Shown here in pieces: positions 52,754 through 62,215 of a DNA stretch of 64,000 nt. The notes below the pieces were generated by a model, which was given only the letters and a program-made list of their open reading frames with translations, did not search any database and was not told the DNA's origin. The translations under genes were made by a program, and so were the position numbers. Every line of letters starts with the position of its first letter. Position 1 is the first letter of the stretch. Origin of the DNA: Diaphorobacter sp. HDW4B (lineage in GTDB: Bacteria; Pseudomonadota; Gammaproteobacteria; Burkholderiales; Burkholderiaceae_C); contig NZ_CP049905.1 in NCBI RefSeq assembly GCF_011305535.1, positions 3,408,001 through 3,472,000 on the forward strand. Reading direction: 5' to 3'.

Positions 52754-54178
52754 ATGAATGCCATTCACACAACTTGGAATCGCCTGACGCTCGTGCCGCT
52801 GGCTGCAGCACTTTTTCTGGCCGGTTGCGCAACGGCATTGCCGCCCGTCGAACCGCTGGCGGGCGTGCAAGCGCCCGCCGAATTCAGCACCGCACAGAAC
52901 CAGTCTTCATGGACCACAGCCGCCCCCGCTGAAGCGCAACCGCGCGGCGAATGGTGGCGTGCGTTTGCCGATGCGGAACTCACCGCGCTCGTCGAACGTG
53001 CCGCAACGGCAAACACCGATGTGCAAGTCGCCGCCGCGCGCCTTGCCGAAGCGCGTGCGCTGTTGCGATCTGCCGATGCGCAGCGCTTGCCGCAATTGGG
53101 CGCATCGGCGGGCGTCGCCCGACAGGCCGGTGCCGACAAGGCCAACGGCATGCAACCGGCCACGCTGCATCAGGCAGGTCTGAATCTGTCGTACGAGGTC
53201 GATCTGTTCGGCCGTCTCTCCAACGCCAGCGAGGCCGCGCGCCAGGACGCCCAATCGCGCGACGCGCTGTTGCAGAGCACGCGCCTGCTGGTGCAGGCCG
53301 ATGTGGCGCAGACCTATCTGCAACTGCGCTCGCTGCAGACCGAGCGCCAACTGGTGCAGCAAAGCCTGGCCGCGTATCGCGGCACGCTGCGGCTCATCGA
53401 GAGTCGCCACCGCGCGGGCGATGCAGCGGAGTTGGAAGTCGTGCGCATGCAAAGCGAAGTCTCCACGACCGAGGCCGAAACCCTCGCGCTCGAGCGCCAG
53501 CAGGCCACGCTCACACATGCGCTGGCGGTGCTGGTGGGTGATGTGGCCACCGGCTTTGCGCTGCCCGAATCGGCGGGGCCCATCGCCTTGCCGGTGATCC
53601 CCGCAGGCGTTCCGGCCACGGTGCTCGCGCGCAGGCCCGATGTGTCTGCCGCACAGGCCAATGTGCTGGCCGCGCAGGCGCGTGTGGGCGTTGCACAGGC
53701 GGCATGGTTTCCGGCCATTGCGCTGACCGGCAGCGGCGGGTTTGCTTCCCCCGATCTGGGCGACTTGTTCAAGTGGTCCGCGCGTTCGTGGGGACTGGGC
53801 TTGCTGATGAGCCTTCCCCTCTTCGACGGCGGCCAGCGTGCCGCACAGGAAGAGGGGGCCAAGGCGCGCCTTGAAGCGGCGCTTGCCGAACAACGCGGCC
53901 AGGTGCTGTCGGCGCTGCGCGATGTGGAAGACCAGCTCAGCACCCTGCGCCTGCTGCAGGGCCAGGCCGAAGTGCTCGGACAGGCCGTGCAATCGGCCGA
54001 GCGCGCCACGCATCTCTCCGACGTGCGCTATCGCAACGGCCTCGTGAGCCAGCTCGAACTGCTCGACGCACGCCGCAACGAACTGCGCAACCGCAGGCAG
54101 GCGCTGCAGGTCCGGACCTCGCAATACACCGCCACCATCGCACTCATCCGCGCACTCGGCGGCGACTGGAAGAGTTGA
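52754..54178 (+). CDS. RND outer-membrane channel lipoprotein (NodT/OprM type)
   Basis: 474 residues from ATG 52754; ATG 52739 would overlap the pump stop. Signal peptide with lipobox (AALFLAGC), then the two-repeat outer-membrane efflux fold: AAARLAEARALLRSADAQRL near 95, and LARRPDVSAAQANVLAAQAR near 290. The LARRPDV motif is typical of NodT. It forms the trimeric exit channel of the pump. Confidence 0.93.
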   Translation: MNAIHTTWNRLTLVPLAAALFLAGCATALPPVEPLAGVQAPAEFSTAQNQSSWTTAAPAEAQPRGEWWRAFADAELTALVERAATANTDVQVAAARLAEARALLRSADAQRLPQLGASAGVARQAGADKANGMQPATLHQAGLNLSYEVDLFGRLSNASEAARQDAQSRDALLQSTRLLVQADVAQTYLQLRSLQTERQLVQQSLAAYRGTLRLIESRHRAGDAAELEVVRMQSEVSTTEAETLALERQQATLTHALAVLVGDVATGFALPESAGPIALPVIPAGVPATVLARRPDVSAAQANVLAAQARVGVAQAAWFPAIALTGSGGFASPDLGDLFKWSARSWGLGLLMSLPLFDGGQRAAQEEGAKARLEAALAEQRGQVLSALRDVEDQLSTLRLLQGQAEVLGQAVQSAERATHLSDVRYRNGLVSQLELLDARRNELRNRRQALQVRTSQYTATIALIRALGGDWKS

Positions 54179-54184
54179 GGCGGT

Positions 54185-54750
54185 GAAGAGGTCCACGGTT
54201 ATCCCTGCTCAGGCTGGACAGGCGTGTGGATAAGTCGGTACAACTGCTGTATGAGCCAATCAAGTGATTGATTTCAAACGATTTTCAATCTGCTGCTTAA
54301 ATTTTCATCAACAGTGACTGACTTGTGCCCGCCTGCGTTGGACAGTGTTGTGGATAACTGTGGACAAGGCTTGTATGGGGAGTGCAAGTCATTGATTTCA
54401 AAGCAATTGACATGCACTGCTTAAAAAATGAGCGATCCATCCCGGTGGGGTGCCTGTTTTTTGAGCAATGCGCACATCCCCGCAAAACCTCGCATGGAAT
54501 CTCGATTTATCCCTTGTTTTGAGGGACAAGCATGTGGATAAGCCTGAACTACGGCTGTACGGCGTTTGCAAGTGCTTGATTTCAAAGGATTGCCAATGTC
54601 CTGCTGAAAAATTGGGCAACACAGCACGGGTTATCCCACGCCGCTGCGGACAGACCTGTGGATAAGCATGGGCAAGGCTTGTACGGGGGATGCAAGTGCT
54701 TGATTTGAAAAGAGAAGTGATGGAGTGCTTAATCCTTGAGCAATCCACCA
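54185..54750. repeat. Four diverged repeats with perfect DnaA boxes
   Basis: The 9-mer TGTGGATAA (reverse of the DnaA box TTATCCACA) occurs at 54225, 54349, 54533 and 54657. Each is followed at a fixed distance by CAAGT...TTGATTTCAAA (54261, 54385, 54569, 54693; the last has one change) and by a CTGCTTAA-like end. Spacings are 124, 184 and 124 bases for both motifs, so two dimers repeat with a 308-base period. A near match, TGTGGACAA, is at 54359. TTATCC also starts three of the four units. There is no gene here. Confidence 0.85.
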
Positions 54751-54792
54751 CCGTGAAGCGCGCCTGCGGCAAGCCACGCGAATCACTGTTTT

Positions 54793-55572
54793 TTAGCGCC
54801 GCCTTGTCCCCATCAACCGCGAAATCGCCTGCGAGGTCTGCAGCAGTTGCGGCAGCAGCTCGTTTTTCAATTGTTCGATGCTCGTGCGGCTGGAATGGCC
54901 GCTGATGTTGAGTGCGGCAATCGTGTGGCCTGCGCGGTCCTTGATGGGGGCGGCGATGGAGCTCAGGCCTTCTTCGAGTTCCTGATTGAGCAGGCACCAG
55001 CCCTGTTCGCGGGCTTCGCGGATGCGGTCGAGCAGCGTGGCGTCGTCGGTGGCGGTGTATTGCGTGTACTGCTGGCGCGGCAGGCGGGCGAGGCGCTCTT
55101 TCAACTCGGCTTCGGGCAGATCGGCCAGCAGCACGCGGCCCAGCGAGGTCCAGAACGCGGGCAGGCGTGAGCCAACCGAGAGGTTGGTGCTCATGATCTT
55201 GTGCGTGTGCACGCGCAGCACGTAGACGATTTCGAGATCGTCGAGCACGGCGGTCGAGCAGGACTCGTGCACCTTGTCCACCAGTTGGTCCATCAGCGGC
55301 TCGGCCAGATCCCACATGGGCATGGACGTGAGGTAGGCAAATCCGAGGTCGAGGATTTTGGGCGTGAGGCGGAAATGCCGCTCGTCGCTCGCCACGTAGC
55401 CCAGCGTCTGCAGCGTGAGCAGAATGCGCCGCGCTCCGGCGCGCGTGAGGCCGGTGCGCGCTGCCACTTCACTGAGCGTCTGCTCGGGCGCGCTCGCGCT
55501 GAAAGATCGGATCACCTCCAGCCCGCGGGCGAAGGATTGGACGTAGGTGTCCCCTGGCGTAGGTGCATTCAT
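54793..55572 (-). CDS. pcaR: IclR-family regulator of the pca cluster (PcaR-like)
   Basis: 259 residues. N-terminal winged helix (RGLEVIRSFSASAPEQTLSE; RTGLTRAGARRILLTLQTLG) and C-terminal effector domain, as in PcaR/PcaU/PobR. ALPHA: the effector part has SCSTAVLDDLEIVYVLRVHT and ends EQLKNELLPQLLQTSQAIS. It is divergent from pcaIJ and sits beside a three-motif operator. It is likely an activator responding to 3-oxoadipate, by analogy with the family. Confidence 0.88.
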   Translation of the reverse strand: MNAPTPGDTYVQSFARGLEVIRSFSASAPEQTLSEVAARTGLTRAGARRILLTLQTLGYVASDERHFRLTPKILDLGFAYLTSMPMWDLAEPLMDQLVDKVHESCSTAVLDDLEIVYVLRVHTHKIMSTNLSVGSRLPAFWTSLGRVLLADLPEAELKERLARLPRQQYTQYTATDDATLLDRIREAREQGWCLLNQELEEGLSSIAAPIKDRAGHTIAALNISGHSSRTSIEQLKNELLPQLLQTSQAISRLMGTRRR

Positions 55573-55676
55573 CGCTGAATTCTCTCGTCTTTTCTCTGTA
55601 GGACAAGCCGATTCCTAGGGTTATCACCTATGAATTGGGCATTGTGGAGGTTTCCTGCTTCGGCCTAAAATTCATT

Positions 55677-55704
55677 ATACGAACATTTGTTCATGATACG
55701 AACA
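55677..55704. promoter_or_regulatory. Three-motif PcaR operator
   Basis: ATACGAACA at 55677-55685 and again at 55696-55704 form a direct repeat. Between them TTGTTCATGAT runs inverted to the first, so GAACATTTGTTC (55681-55692) is a palindrome. A palindrome plus a third direct copy is the layout known for PcaU/PobR sites. It lies about 100 bases before pcaI. Confidence 0.75.
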
Positions 55705-55802
55705 AATTTCAAAGATTCAGCTTCCAGAGATTCCGATGCCAGGCGGGCGTGTTCGATCACTTCCCTTGGTTGCTTTCAACCACTACTCCAACCCTTCACG
55801 AC

Positions 55803-56498
55803 ATGATCAACAAGATTGCAGACTCCGTGGCGCAGGCCCTGGACGGCATCCAGGACGGTGCCACGGTATTGATCGGCGGATTCGGCACGGCCGGCATCCC
55901 CGGTGAGCTCATCGACGGTCTGATTGCGCACGGCGCACGTGACCTGACGGTGGTGAACAACAACGCAGGCAATGGCGATGCGGGCCTGGCCGCGCTGCTC
56001 AAGGCGGGCCGCGTGCGCAAGATCCTGTGCAGCTTTCCGCGCCAGGCCGACAGCTATGTCTTCGACGAGCTGTACCGCGCAGGCAAGCTGGAGCTGGAAC
56101 TGGTGCCGCAGGGCAATCTGGCCGAGCGTCTGCGTGCGGCCGGTGCGGGCGTGGGGGCGTTCTTCTGCCCGACCTCGTTCGGCACCGAACTCGCCAACGG
56201 CAAGGAAACCCGCGAGATCGATGGTCGCCAGTACGTGCTGGAGTACCCGATCCACGGCGACGTCGCGCTGATCAAGGCCGAGAAGGGCGACCGCTGGGGC
56301 AACCTCACTTATCGCAAGGCGGCGCGCAACTTCGGCCCGGTGATGGCGACGGCGGCCAAGCGCACCATCGCATCGGTGCACGAGATTGCGGAACTCGGCG
56401 AGCTCGATCCCGAGAGCATCGTCACTCCCGGCATCTTCGTGAGCAAGATCGTGAAGATCGAACGTGTGGCCACGCAAGCTGGCGGCTTCAAGAAGTAA
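55803..56498 (+). CDS. pcaI: 3-oxoadipate CoA-transferase subunit A
   Basis: 231 residues from ATG 55803. The family I motif GGFGTAGIPGELIDGL is near residue 26. With PcaJ it moves CoA from succinyl-CoA to 3-oxoadipate, giving 3-oxoadipyl-CoA. First gene of the pca operon, under the PcaR operator. The next gene starts nine bases later. Confidence 0.95.
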   Translation: MINKIADSVAQALDGIQDGATVLIGGFGTAGIPGELIDGLIAHGARDLTVVNNNAGNGDAGLAALLKAGRVRKILCSFPRQADSYVFDELYRAGKLELELVPQGNLAERLRAAGAGVGAFFCPTSFGTELANGKETREIDGRQYVLEYPIHGDVALIKAEKGDRWGNLTYRKAARNFGPVMATAAKRTIASVHEIAELGELDPESIVTPGIFVSKIVKIERVATQAGGFKK

Positions 56499-56507
56499 GG
56501 ATTCATC

Positions 56508-57155
56508 GTGAGCAACTACCAAAAACGTACCAAGGACGAACTGGCTGCCCGCGTGGCGCAGGACATTCATGACGGCGCCTATGTGAACCTCGGCATCGGT
56601 CAGCCGACGCTGGTCGCCAACCACATTCCCGCAGGTCGCGAAGTCATTTTGCAAAGCGAGAACGGCATCCTCGGCATGGGCCCGGCACCTGCCGCTGGTG
56701 AAGAAGATTACGACCTGATCAACGCCGGCAAGCAGCCCGTGACGCTGCTCGCGGGTGGCGCGTATTTTCATCACGCCGACAGCTTCTCGATGATGCGCGG
56801 CGGCCATCTCGATATCTGCGTGCTGGGTGCATTCCAAGTGTCGGAAACGGGTGATCTCGCGAACTGGAGCACGGGCGAGGCCGGTGCGATTCCCGCGGTC
56901 GGCGGTGCGATGGATCTGGCCATCGGTGCCAAGCAGACCTGGGTGATGATGGACCTGCTCACCAAGAAGGGCGAGAGCAAGCTCGTCAAGCAATGCAGCT
57001 ATCCGCTCACGGGCATCGGCTGCGTCAAGCGCATCTACTCGGATCTTGCTACGCTGGCATGCACGCCAGATGGCCTGCAGTTGATCGACAAGGTGGATGG
57101 ACTCGAACACGCCGAACTCGAACGCCTGGTAGGCCTGCCGATCAAGGCGGCCTGA
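56508..57155 (+). CDS. pcaJ: 3-oxoadipate CoA-transferase subunit B
   Basis: 215 residues from GTG 56508 (AAGGA at 56497). The catalytic glutamate lies in SENGILGMGP (near residue 51). It forms a heterotetramer with PcaI. The family's GGAYFHHADSFSMMRGGHLD stretch is complete. It is followed 48 bases later by pcaF. Confidence 0.95.
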   Translation: MSNYQKRTKDELAARVAQDIHDGAYVNLGIGQPTLVANHIPAGREVILQSENGILGMGPAPAAGEEDYDLINAGKQPVTLLAGGAYFHHADSFSMMRGGHLDICVLGAFQVSETGDLANWSTGEAGAIPAVGGAMDLAIGAKQTWVMMDLLTKKGESKLVKQCSYPLTGIGCVKRIYSDLATLACTPDGLQLIDKVDGLEHAELERLVGLPIKAA

Positions 57156-57203
57156 GCGCGACGACCCGTTCCACCATTTCACCATTCACGGAGACACTGA
57201 ACA

Positions 57204-58409
57204 ATGACCACTCAAGCATTCATCTGCGACGCCATCCGCACACCTTTCGGTCGCTACGGCGGCGCGCTCTCGGGCGTGCGCACGGACGATCTCGGCGCGC
57301 TGCCGATCAAGGCGCTCATGGAGCGCAATCCCAATGTCGATTGGAAAACCGTCACCGACGTGATCTACGGCTGCGCCAACCAGGCGGGTGAAGACAACCG
57401 CAACGTGTCCCACATGTCCTCGCTGCTTGCAGGTCTGCCGGTCGAAGTGCCGGGCTCGACCGTGAACCGCCTGTGCGGTTCGGGCCTTGACGCCATCGGC
57501 ACCGCAGCACGCGCCATCAAGTCGGGCGAAGCCACCTTGATGATCGCCGGTGGTGTGGAAAGCATGAGCCGCGCGCCGTTCGTCATGCCCAAGGCCGAGT
57601 CCGCATTCAGCCGCAACAACGCGGTGTACGACACGACCATCGGCTGGCGTTTCGTGAACAAGCTCATGAAGGCCCAGTACGGCGTGGATTCGATGCCTGA
57701 AACGGCCGAGAACGTGGCCGACGATTTCAAGATCGAGCGTGAAGCGCAGGACCGCATGGCGCTGGCTTCGCAGCAGAAGGCCGCTGCAGCGATTGCTGCG
57801 GGCTACCTCGCCAAGGAAATCGTGCCCGTGTCGCTTGCGCAGAAGAAGGGCGATCCGATCATCTTCTCGCAAGACGAGCACCCACGCGGCACGACGCTCG
57901 AAGCACTCGCCAAGTTGAAGGGCGTCGTGCGTCCCGACGGCACGGTGACCGCGGGCAATGCGTCCGGCGTGAACGACGGCGCTTGCGCGCTGCTGCTGGC
58001 CGACGAGCAATCCGCCAAGAAGTTTGGCCTGACACCGAAGGCCCGCGTCGTCGGCATGGCGACTGCTGGCGTGGCTCCGCGCATCATGGGCTTCGGCCCC
58101 GCGCCTGCCGTGCGCAAGGTGCTGGCACTGACCGGCCTGACGCTGGACCAGATGGACGTGATCGAGCTGAACGAAGCGTTCGCCGCACAAGGCCTGGCCG
58201 TGCTGCGCGACCTCGGCATCGCCGACGACGACAAGCGCGTGAACCAATGGGGCGGCGCGATCGCTCTGGGCCACCCGCTCGGCGCATCGGGCGCGCGTCT
58301 GGCCACTACGGCGGTGAACCAGCTGCACACGCTCGGCGGCCGCTACGCGCTGTGCACGATGTGCATCGGCGTGGGTCAGGGCATTGCGGTGATTCTGGAA
58401 AAAGTGTGA
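57204..58409 (+). CDS. pcaF: 3-oxoadipyl-CoA thiolase
   Basis: 401 residues. The nucleophilic Cys is in NRLCGSGLDAIGTAARAI (near residue 90), the His in GHPLGASGAR, and the second Cys in CTMCIGVGQG, all thiolase motifs. It cleaves 3-oxoadipyl-CoA to succinyl-CoA and acetyl-CoA, the last step. It contains GENESMSRAP-like GVESMSRAPFVMPK, the usual thiolase signature. Confidence 0.95.
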   Translation: MTTQAFICDAIRTPFGRYGGALSGVRTDDLGALPIKALMERNPNVDWKTVTDVIYGCANQAGEDNRNVSHMSSLLAGLPVEVPGSTVNRLCGSGLDAIGTAARAIKSGEATLMIAGGVESMSRAPFVMPKAESAFSRNNAVYDTTIGWRFVNKLMKAQYGVDSMPETAENVADDFKIEREAQDRMALASQQKAAAAIAAGYLAKEIVPVSLAQKKGDPIIFSQDEHPRGTTLEALAKLKGVVRPDGTVTAGNASGVNDGACALLLADEQSAKKFGLTPKARVVGMATAGVAPRIMGFGPAPAVRKVLALTGLTLDQMDVIELNEAFAAQGLAVLRDLGIADDDKRVNQWGGAIALGHPLGASGARLATTAVNQLHTLGGRYALCTMCIGVGQGIAVILEKV

Positions 58410-58452
58410 TGTAGAAAATTCGCCTTCTCCTGTTGTCAGGAGCGGGCGTGAA

Positions 58453-58480
58453 CACGGCGCGGGCATCCACCCGCGCCGTG
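58453..58480 (+). promoter_or_regulatory. Hairpin between pcaF and pcaD
   Basis: CACGGCGCGGG (58453-58463) and CCCGCGCCGTG (58470-58480) form a perfect 11-pair stem with a six-base loop and no T tract. It probably guards or tunes the mRNA rather than ending it; GGAAGGA then leads to the pcaD start. Confidence 0.6.
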
Positions 58481-58495
58481 ACGGAAGGATAAGAA

Positions 58496-59299
58496 GTGAG
58501 TCAGACCAACGATCAATTCATCGCCACACAAGGCGGCAACCTGCGCGTGCGTGTGGAAGGTCCGCAGGATGCGCCTGCGCTGGTGTTCTCCAATTCGCTG
58601 GGCACCACGCTCGAGATGTGGGATGCGCAGGCAGCGAAGTTCTCCAAGGATTTCCGCGTCGTGCGTTACGACACGCGCGGCCATGGCGGCAGCGTGGTGT
58701 CGCCCGGTGCGTACAGCTTCGATCTGCTGGGCAACGATGTGGTGGCGATTCTTGACGCGCTGAAAATCGAGCGTGCGCATTTCTGCGGCATCTCGATGGG
58801 CGGCTTCACCGGCCTGTGGCTGGGACTGAATGCCGCATCGCGCATGAACCGCATCGCTGTGTGCAACAGCGCTGCGAAGATCGGCACGCCGGACGGCTGG
58901 AACATGCGCTCCGCGATGGTCCGCGAAAAGGGCGTTGCCGCGATGAAGGAACTGGCGGATTCGTCGCCTTCGCGCTGGTTTACCGAAGCCTTCATTGCCG
59001 CGCAGCCTGCCGTGGTGCAGCGTGCGCAGGCATGGATTGCCGCCGTGAATCCGCAAGGCTATGCAGGCTGCTGCGACGCGCTGGCCGGTGCCGATGTGCG
59101 CGACCAGATTGCGAAGATCGCCTTGCCCACGCTCATCATTGCAGGCAGTGCCGATCCGGTCACAACCGTGGCCGATGGCGAGTTCATGCAGCAACACATC
59201 CCCGGTGCCAAGCTGGCCGCTGTGCCCGCATCGCACCTCTCGAATCTCGAAGCGCCACAAGCCTTCGACGACGCGCTTTCGCAGTTTCTGCGAGCGTGA
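58496..59299 (+). CDS. pcaD: 3-oxoadipate enol-lactonase
   Basis: 267 residues from GTG 58496, with GGAAGGAT upstream. An alpha/beta hydrolase with nucleophile in GISMGGFTGLWLGL (Ser near residue 99), an Asp in AGSADPVTTV, and the His in PASHLSNLEAP. It opens 3-oxoadipate enol-lactone to 3-oxoadipate, the step between CatC and PcaIJ. Confidence 0.92.
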   Translation: MSQTNDQFIATQGGNLRVRVEGPQDAPALVFSNSLGTTLEMWDAQAAKFSKDFRVVRYDTRGHGGSVVSPGAYSFDLLGNDVVAILDALKIERAHFCGISMGGFTGLWLGLNAASRMNRIAVCNSAAKIGTPDGWNMRSAMVREKGVAAMKELADSSPSRWFTEAFIAAQPAVVQRAQAWIAAVNPQGYAGCCDALAGADVRDQIAKIALPTLIIAGSADPVTTVADGEFMQQHIPGAKLAAVPASHLSNLEAPQAFDDALSQFLRA

Positions 59300-59673
59300 G
59301 GAACCCAAAGTAAAGATCGGGGCGACGTCGCGCTGACGACGTTGCTCTTGTCGTGATCGACCACCAGGTCGGTCACTCGCCGCGCCGCTTTGTCGGTGCG
59401 GCACAGACGGTTCATGCCATCCCCTTGGGTGACAGACACGACCGTCGGCGTTGCAGGCCTTTGTGCCGAGCTGCGTTTTTTCAGCACTACTCAAAACACT
59501 ACATCGGAGACGAATCGCTTGCTTTCTTGCCGCTTGGCGACGGAGGGCAAGTAGCGGCGTTTCCGAAACAAAAGACAAGCGAATTTTCATGTCCTCAGCG
59601 TGGTCGACCGCGCGTACAACTCACGCATGCCTATCATGGCGGCGTCGGGTCTGGTTTTCAAAGGAGTAATTTC
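59300..59673. other. Gene-free interval before catC
   Basis: 374 bases. No frame with good codon use or ribosome site except AAGGAG at 59661-59666, which serves catC. A catC promoter may lie here; no clear boxes. Confidence 0.4.
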
Positions 59674-59958
59674 ATGCTGTACATGGTCGAAATGATCGTC
59701 AAGATTCCTCACGGGATGGACCCGGTGGTCGTCGCCGAAATCAAGGCCAAGGAAAAGGCCTACTCGCAACAACTGCAAAAGGACGGCAAGTGGCGTCATC
59801 TGTGGCGCGTGGTGGGCGAATACTCGAACGTGAGCATCTTCGACGCCGCCAGCAACGACGAACTGCACACCATGCTCAACAACCTGCCGCTGTTTCCGTA
59901 CATGGAGATCAAGGTGAAGGCGCTGGCCAACCACCCGTCTTCCATCGTTCAGGAATAA
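59674..59958 (+). CDS. catC: Muconolactone delta-isomerase
   Basis: 94 residues from ATG 59674 (AAGGAG at 59661). The family opening MLYMVEMIVKIPHGMDP and the YSQQLQKDGKWRHLWRVVGE core, then VSIFDAASNDELHTMLNNLP and LFPYMEIKVKALANHPSSI, match CatC closely. It turns muconolactone into 3-oxoadipate enol-lactone, the substrate of PcaD. It sits with pca genes, while catA/catB are not in the window. Confidence 0.95.
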   Translation: MLYMVEMIVKIPHGMDPVVVAEIKAKEKAYSQQLQKDGKWRHLWRVVGEYSNVSIFDAASNDELHTMLNNLPLFPYMEIKVKALANHPSSIVQE

Positions 59959-59970
59959 GCACGAACAAAA

Positions 59971-59994
59971 ACGGGAAGGAGTGATCCTTCCCGT
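59971..59994 (-). terminator. Terminator for the antiporter gene
   Basis: ACGGGAAGGA (59971-59980) and TCCTTCCCGT (59985-59994) form a perfect ten-pair stem with a GTGA loop. On the minus strand it is followed by TTTTTGTTCG, so it mainly ends the kef-like gene, though it may also serve catC. Confidence 0.7.
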
Positions 59995-60021
59995 CGCGCG
60001 AGCCGCAGCACGCTGTCGAGG

Positions 60022-61941
60022 TCAAGCCTTGGGAGCGTCCTGCGGCTCTTGTGTCTGGGGTTCCTTGGCGCTGTGCTGGTTGCGTCCGTAGATCGCCTCG
60101 GCCTGCTCGCGCGTCCTGGCGGCGTCGTGTTCCTGGCGCTCCTTCTGCATCTGTTCGACCAGTTGCGAGCGGCCTTGTTTGGCGACGGCGATCATCGCGG
60201 CGTTGTCGTTGTGGTGCTCGTACATGAGATTGGCCAGCGCGATGTTGTGCTCGCGAAAACGCTCGGTCACGTAGGCGGCTTCTTCGGGCGCAAGGCCCAC
60301 CATTTCCATGACGGTGCGACCGGACACGAGGCTGGACTCGAACAGCTCGCGCTGCGAATGCTCCACGCCCAGGTCGCGCAACTGGTTCCAGTGCGTGATG
60401 TCGCGCGCACGGGCGACGATTTTCAGATGCGGGAAATGCTTCTTCACGATCTGCACGATCTTGAGCGACTGGTCTGGCTTGTCCACCGCCACGACGATCA
60501 CCTTGGCCTGCTCGGCACCGGCAATGCGCAGCAGATTCACGCGCGTGGCATCGCCGTAGAAAACGCGGTAGCCGAAGGTGTGCGCGACTTCGAGCATTTC
60601 CACGCTGTGGTCGAGCACCGTGACGGGCGTGCCTTGTGCGAGCAGCATGCGCGCGACGATCTGGCCGTAGCGACCGAAACCGGTGATGATGACCGGCGCG
60701 GATTGCGGCTCGGAGATTTCCTTCACATCCGAAGGTGCGCTCTTGAGCGTCGCAAAGCGCTTGAGCAGCACGCGGTCCATCACCACCAGCAAAAGCGGCG
60801 TGAGCAGCATGGACAGCGCCACCGCGCCGATCAGCAGCGAAGCGGTTTCGGTGGGGATCGCCTTGAACGTCGCACCGGTCTGGAACACGACGAACGCGAA
60901 TTCACCGCCTTGCGCAAGCAGCAGCGTGAACACCGGGCGCTCCTGATAAGGCATCTTGGTGACGGTGGCGAGTCCGTAAATCACGAGGGCCTTGAGCACG
61001 AGAAAGCCGACCAGCAGGCCCAGCATGGCCCAGGGCGATGCGAGGATCACGCCGAAGTCGATGCTCATTCCGACCGCGATGAAGAACAGACCGAGCAGCA
61101 ATCCTTTGAACGGCTCGATGTCGGTTTCAAGCTCGCGGCGGAATTCGCTGTCGGCCAGCAGCACGCCTGCGAGGAACGCGCCGAGCGCCATCGACAGGCC
61201 GACGGTGAGCATCAACATGGCGATGCTGACCACGAGGAACAGCGAGGTGGCGGTGAAGATCTCGGGCGTCTTGCTCTTGGCGATCCAGCGCAGCAGCGGG
61301 CGCAGCAGCAGGCGACCGCCGATGATGATGGCTCCCACCACACCGATGATCTTGGCAGCTTCGAGCGCCATCTGCATGGGGTCGTGGTGCGGCGTGGTGT
61401 GGCCATCGGTCACATCGGCACCGACGCCGAGCAGCGGCAGCAGCGCCAGAATCGGGATCGCCGCCACGTCCTGGAACAGCAGAATCGAGAACGCCTTCTG
61501 GCCGCTGTCGGTGCGCATCAGGTTGCGCTCTTCAATCGATTGCAGCGCGATGGCGGTGGACGACAGTGCCAGCCCAAACGCGCCGACCAGACCGATGCGC
61601 CAAGGCATTCCAAATGCCCAGGCCACGGCCCAGAGCAGGGCGGCGCAGCCCAGCATCTGCGCCGTGCCCAGCCCGAAGATCGGACGGCGCATGCTCCACA
61701 GGCGGCTGGGTTGTAGTTCCAGGCCGACCAGAAACAGCATCAGCACCACGCCGAATTCGGCGAAGTGAAGAATGTCCTGCACATTGCTGACGAGCCGCAG
61801 CCCCCACGGCCCGATGGCGATGCCGGCTGCGAGGTAGCCGATGATGGCCCCAAGGCCCAGTGCGCGGGCGATGGGTACGGCGATCACGGCTGCCGCGAGA
61901 TAGGTGAAGCCGTAGGTAAGCCAGATGGGCGCGTGAGACAT
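60022..61941 (-). CDS. Monovalent cation:proton antiporter (CPA2, KefB/KefC-like)
   Basis: 639 residues. About 12 membrane segments (residues 5-390), then a cytosolic RCK/TrkA-N domain with nucleotide-binding GFGRYGQIVARMLLAQG (about 416-432). The QDVAAIPILALLPLLG stretch is the family's ion site. The tail (about 560-639) is charged and Gln-rich. It exchanges K+ for H+, often in response to electrophile stress. Confidence 0.92.
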   Translation of the reverse strand: MSHAPIWLTYGFTYLAAAVIAVPIARALGLGAIIGYLAAGIAIGPWGLRLVSNVQDILHFAEFGVVLMLFLVGLELQPSRLWSMRRPIFGLGTAQMLGCAALLWAVAWAFGMPWRIGLVGAFGLALSSTAIALQSIEERNLMRTDSGQKAFSILLFQDVAAIPILALLPLLGVGADVTDGHTTPHHDPMQMALEAAKIIGVVGAIIIGGRLLLRPLLRWIAKSKTPEIFTATSLFLVVSIAMLMLTVGLSMALGAFLAGVLLADSEFRRELETDIEPFKGLLLGLFFIAVGMSIDFGVILASPWAMLGLLVGFLVLKALVIYGLATVTKMPYQERPVFTLLLAQGGEFAFVVFQTGATFKAIPTETASLLIGAVALSMLLTPLLLVVMDRVLLKRFATLKSAPSDVKEISEPQSAPVIITGFGRYGQIVARMLLAQGTPVTVLDHSVEMLEVAHTFGYRVFYGDATRVNLLRIAGAEQAKVIVVAVDKPDQSLKIVQIVKKHFPHLKIVARARDITHWNQLRDLGVEHSQRELFESSLVSGRTVMEMVGLAPEEAAYVTERFREHNIALANLMYEHHNDNAAMIAVAKQGRSQLVEQMQKERQEHDAARTREQAEAIYGRNQHSAKEPQTQEPQDAPKA

Positions 61942-62215
61942 AGGCGATGAGCGGGAGCGGTCCGGTGCTGTTGTAATCGGAATCGGAATGGGGCAAAGCG
62001 GGGTCGGGGCAGAGGCCGAGGTCGCTGATCGGATTCTGATTCACCATAGCCATCCCGTGCCGCCGTGGGGACGACATGGCGCTCCGCATTTGTAAATATT
62101 CGTTATTCCCGCGAATGCGCTCTGCTTTGGTGCGTGGGCCAGCAGAGGCGCTTGGTGCTGCATAGAATTCCGGCTTCATTGAATTGGTTCGCGCAGACTG
62201 GATTGGAGTGTTGGC

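Noticed and set aside
60049-61716. 555-codon frame antisense to the antiporter
   Set aside because: Low-complexity His/Gln/Arg-rich shadow of a membrane protein gene.
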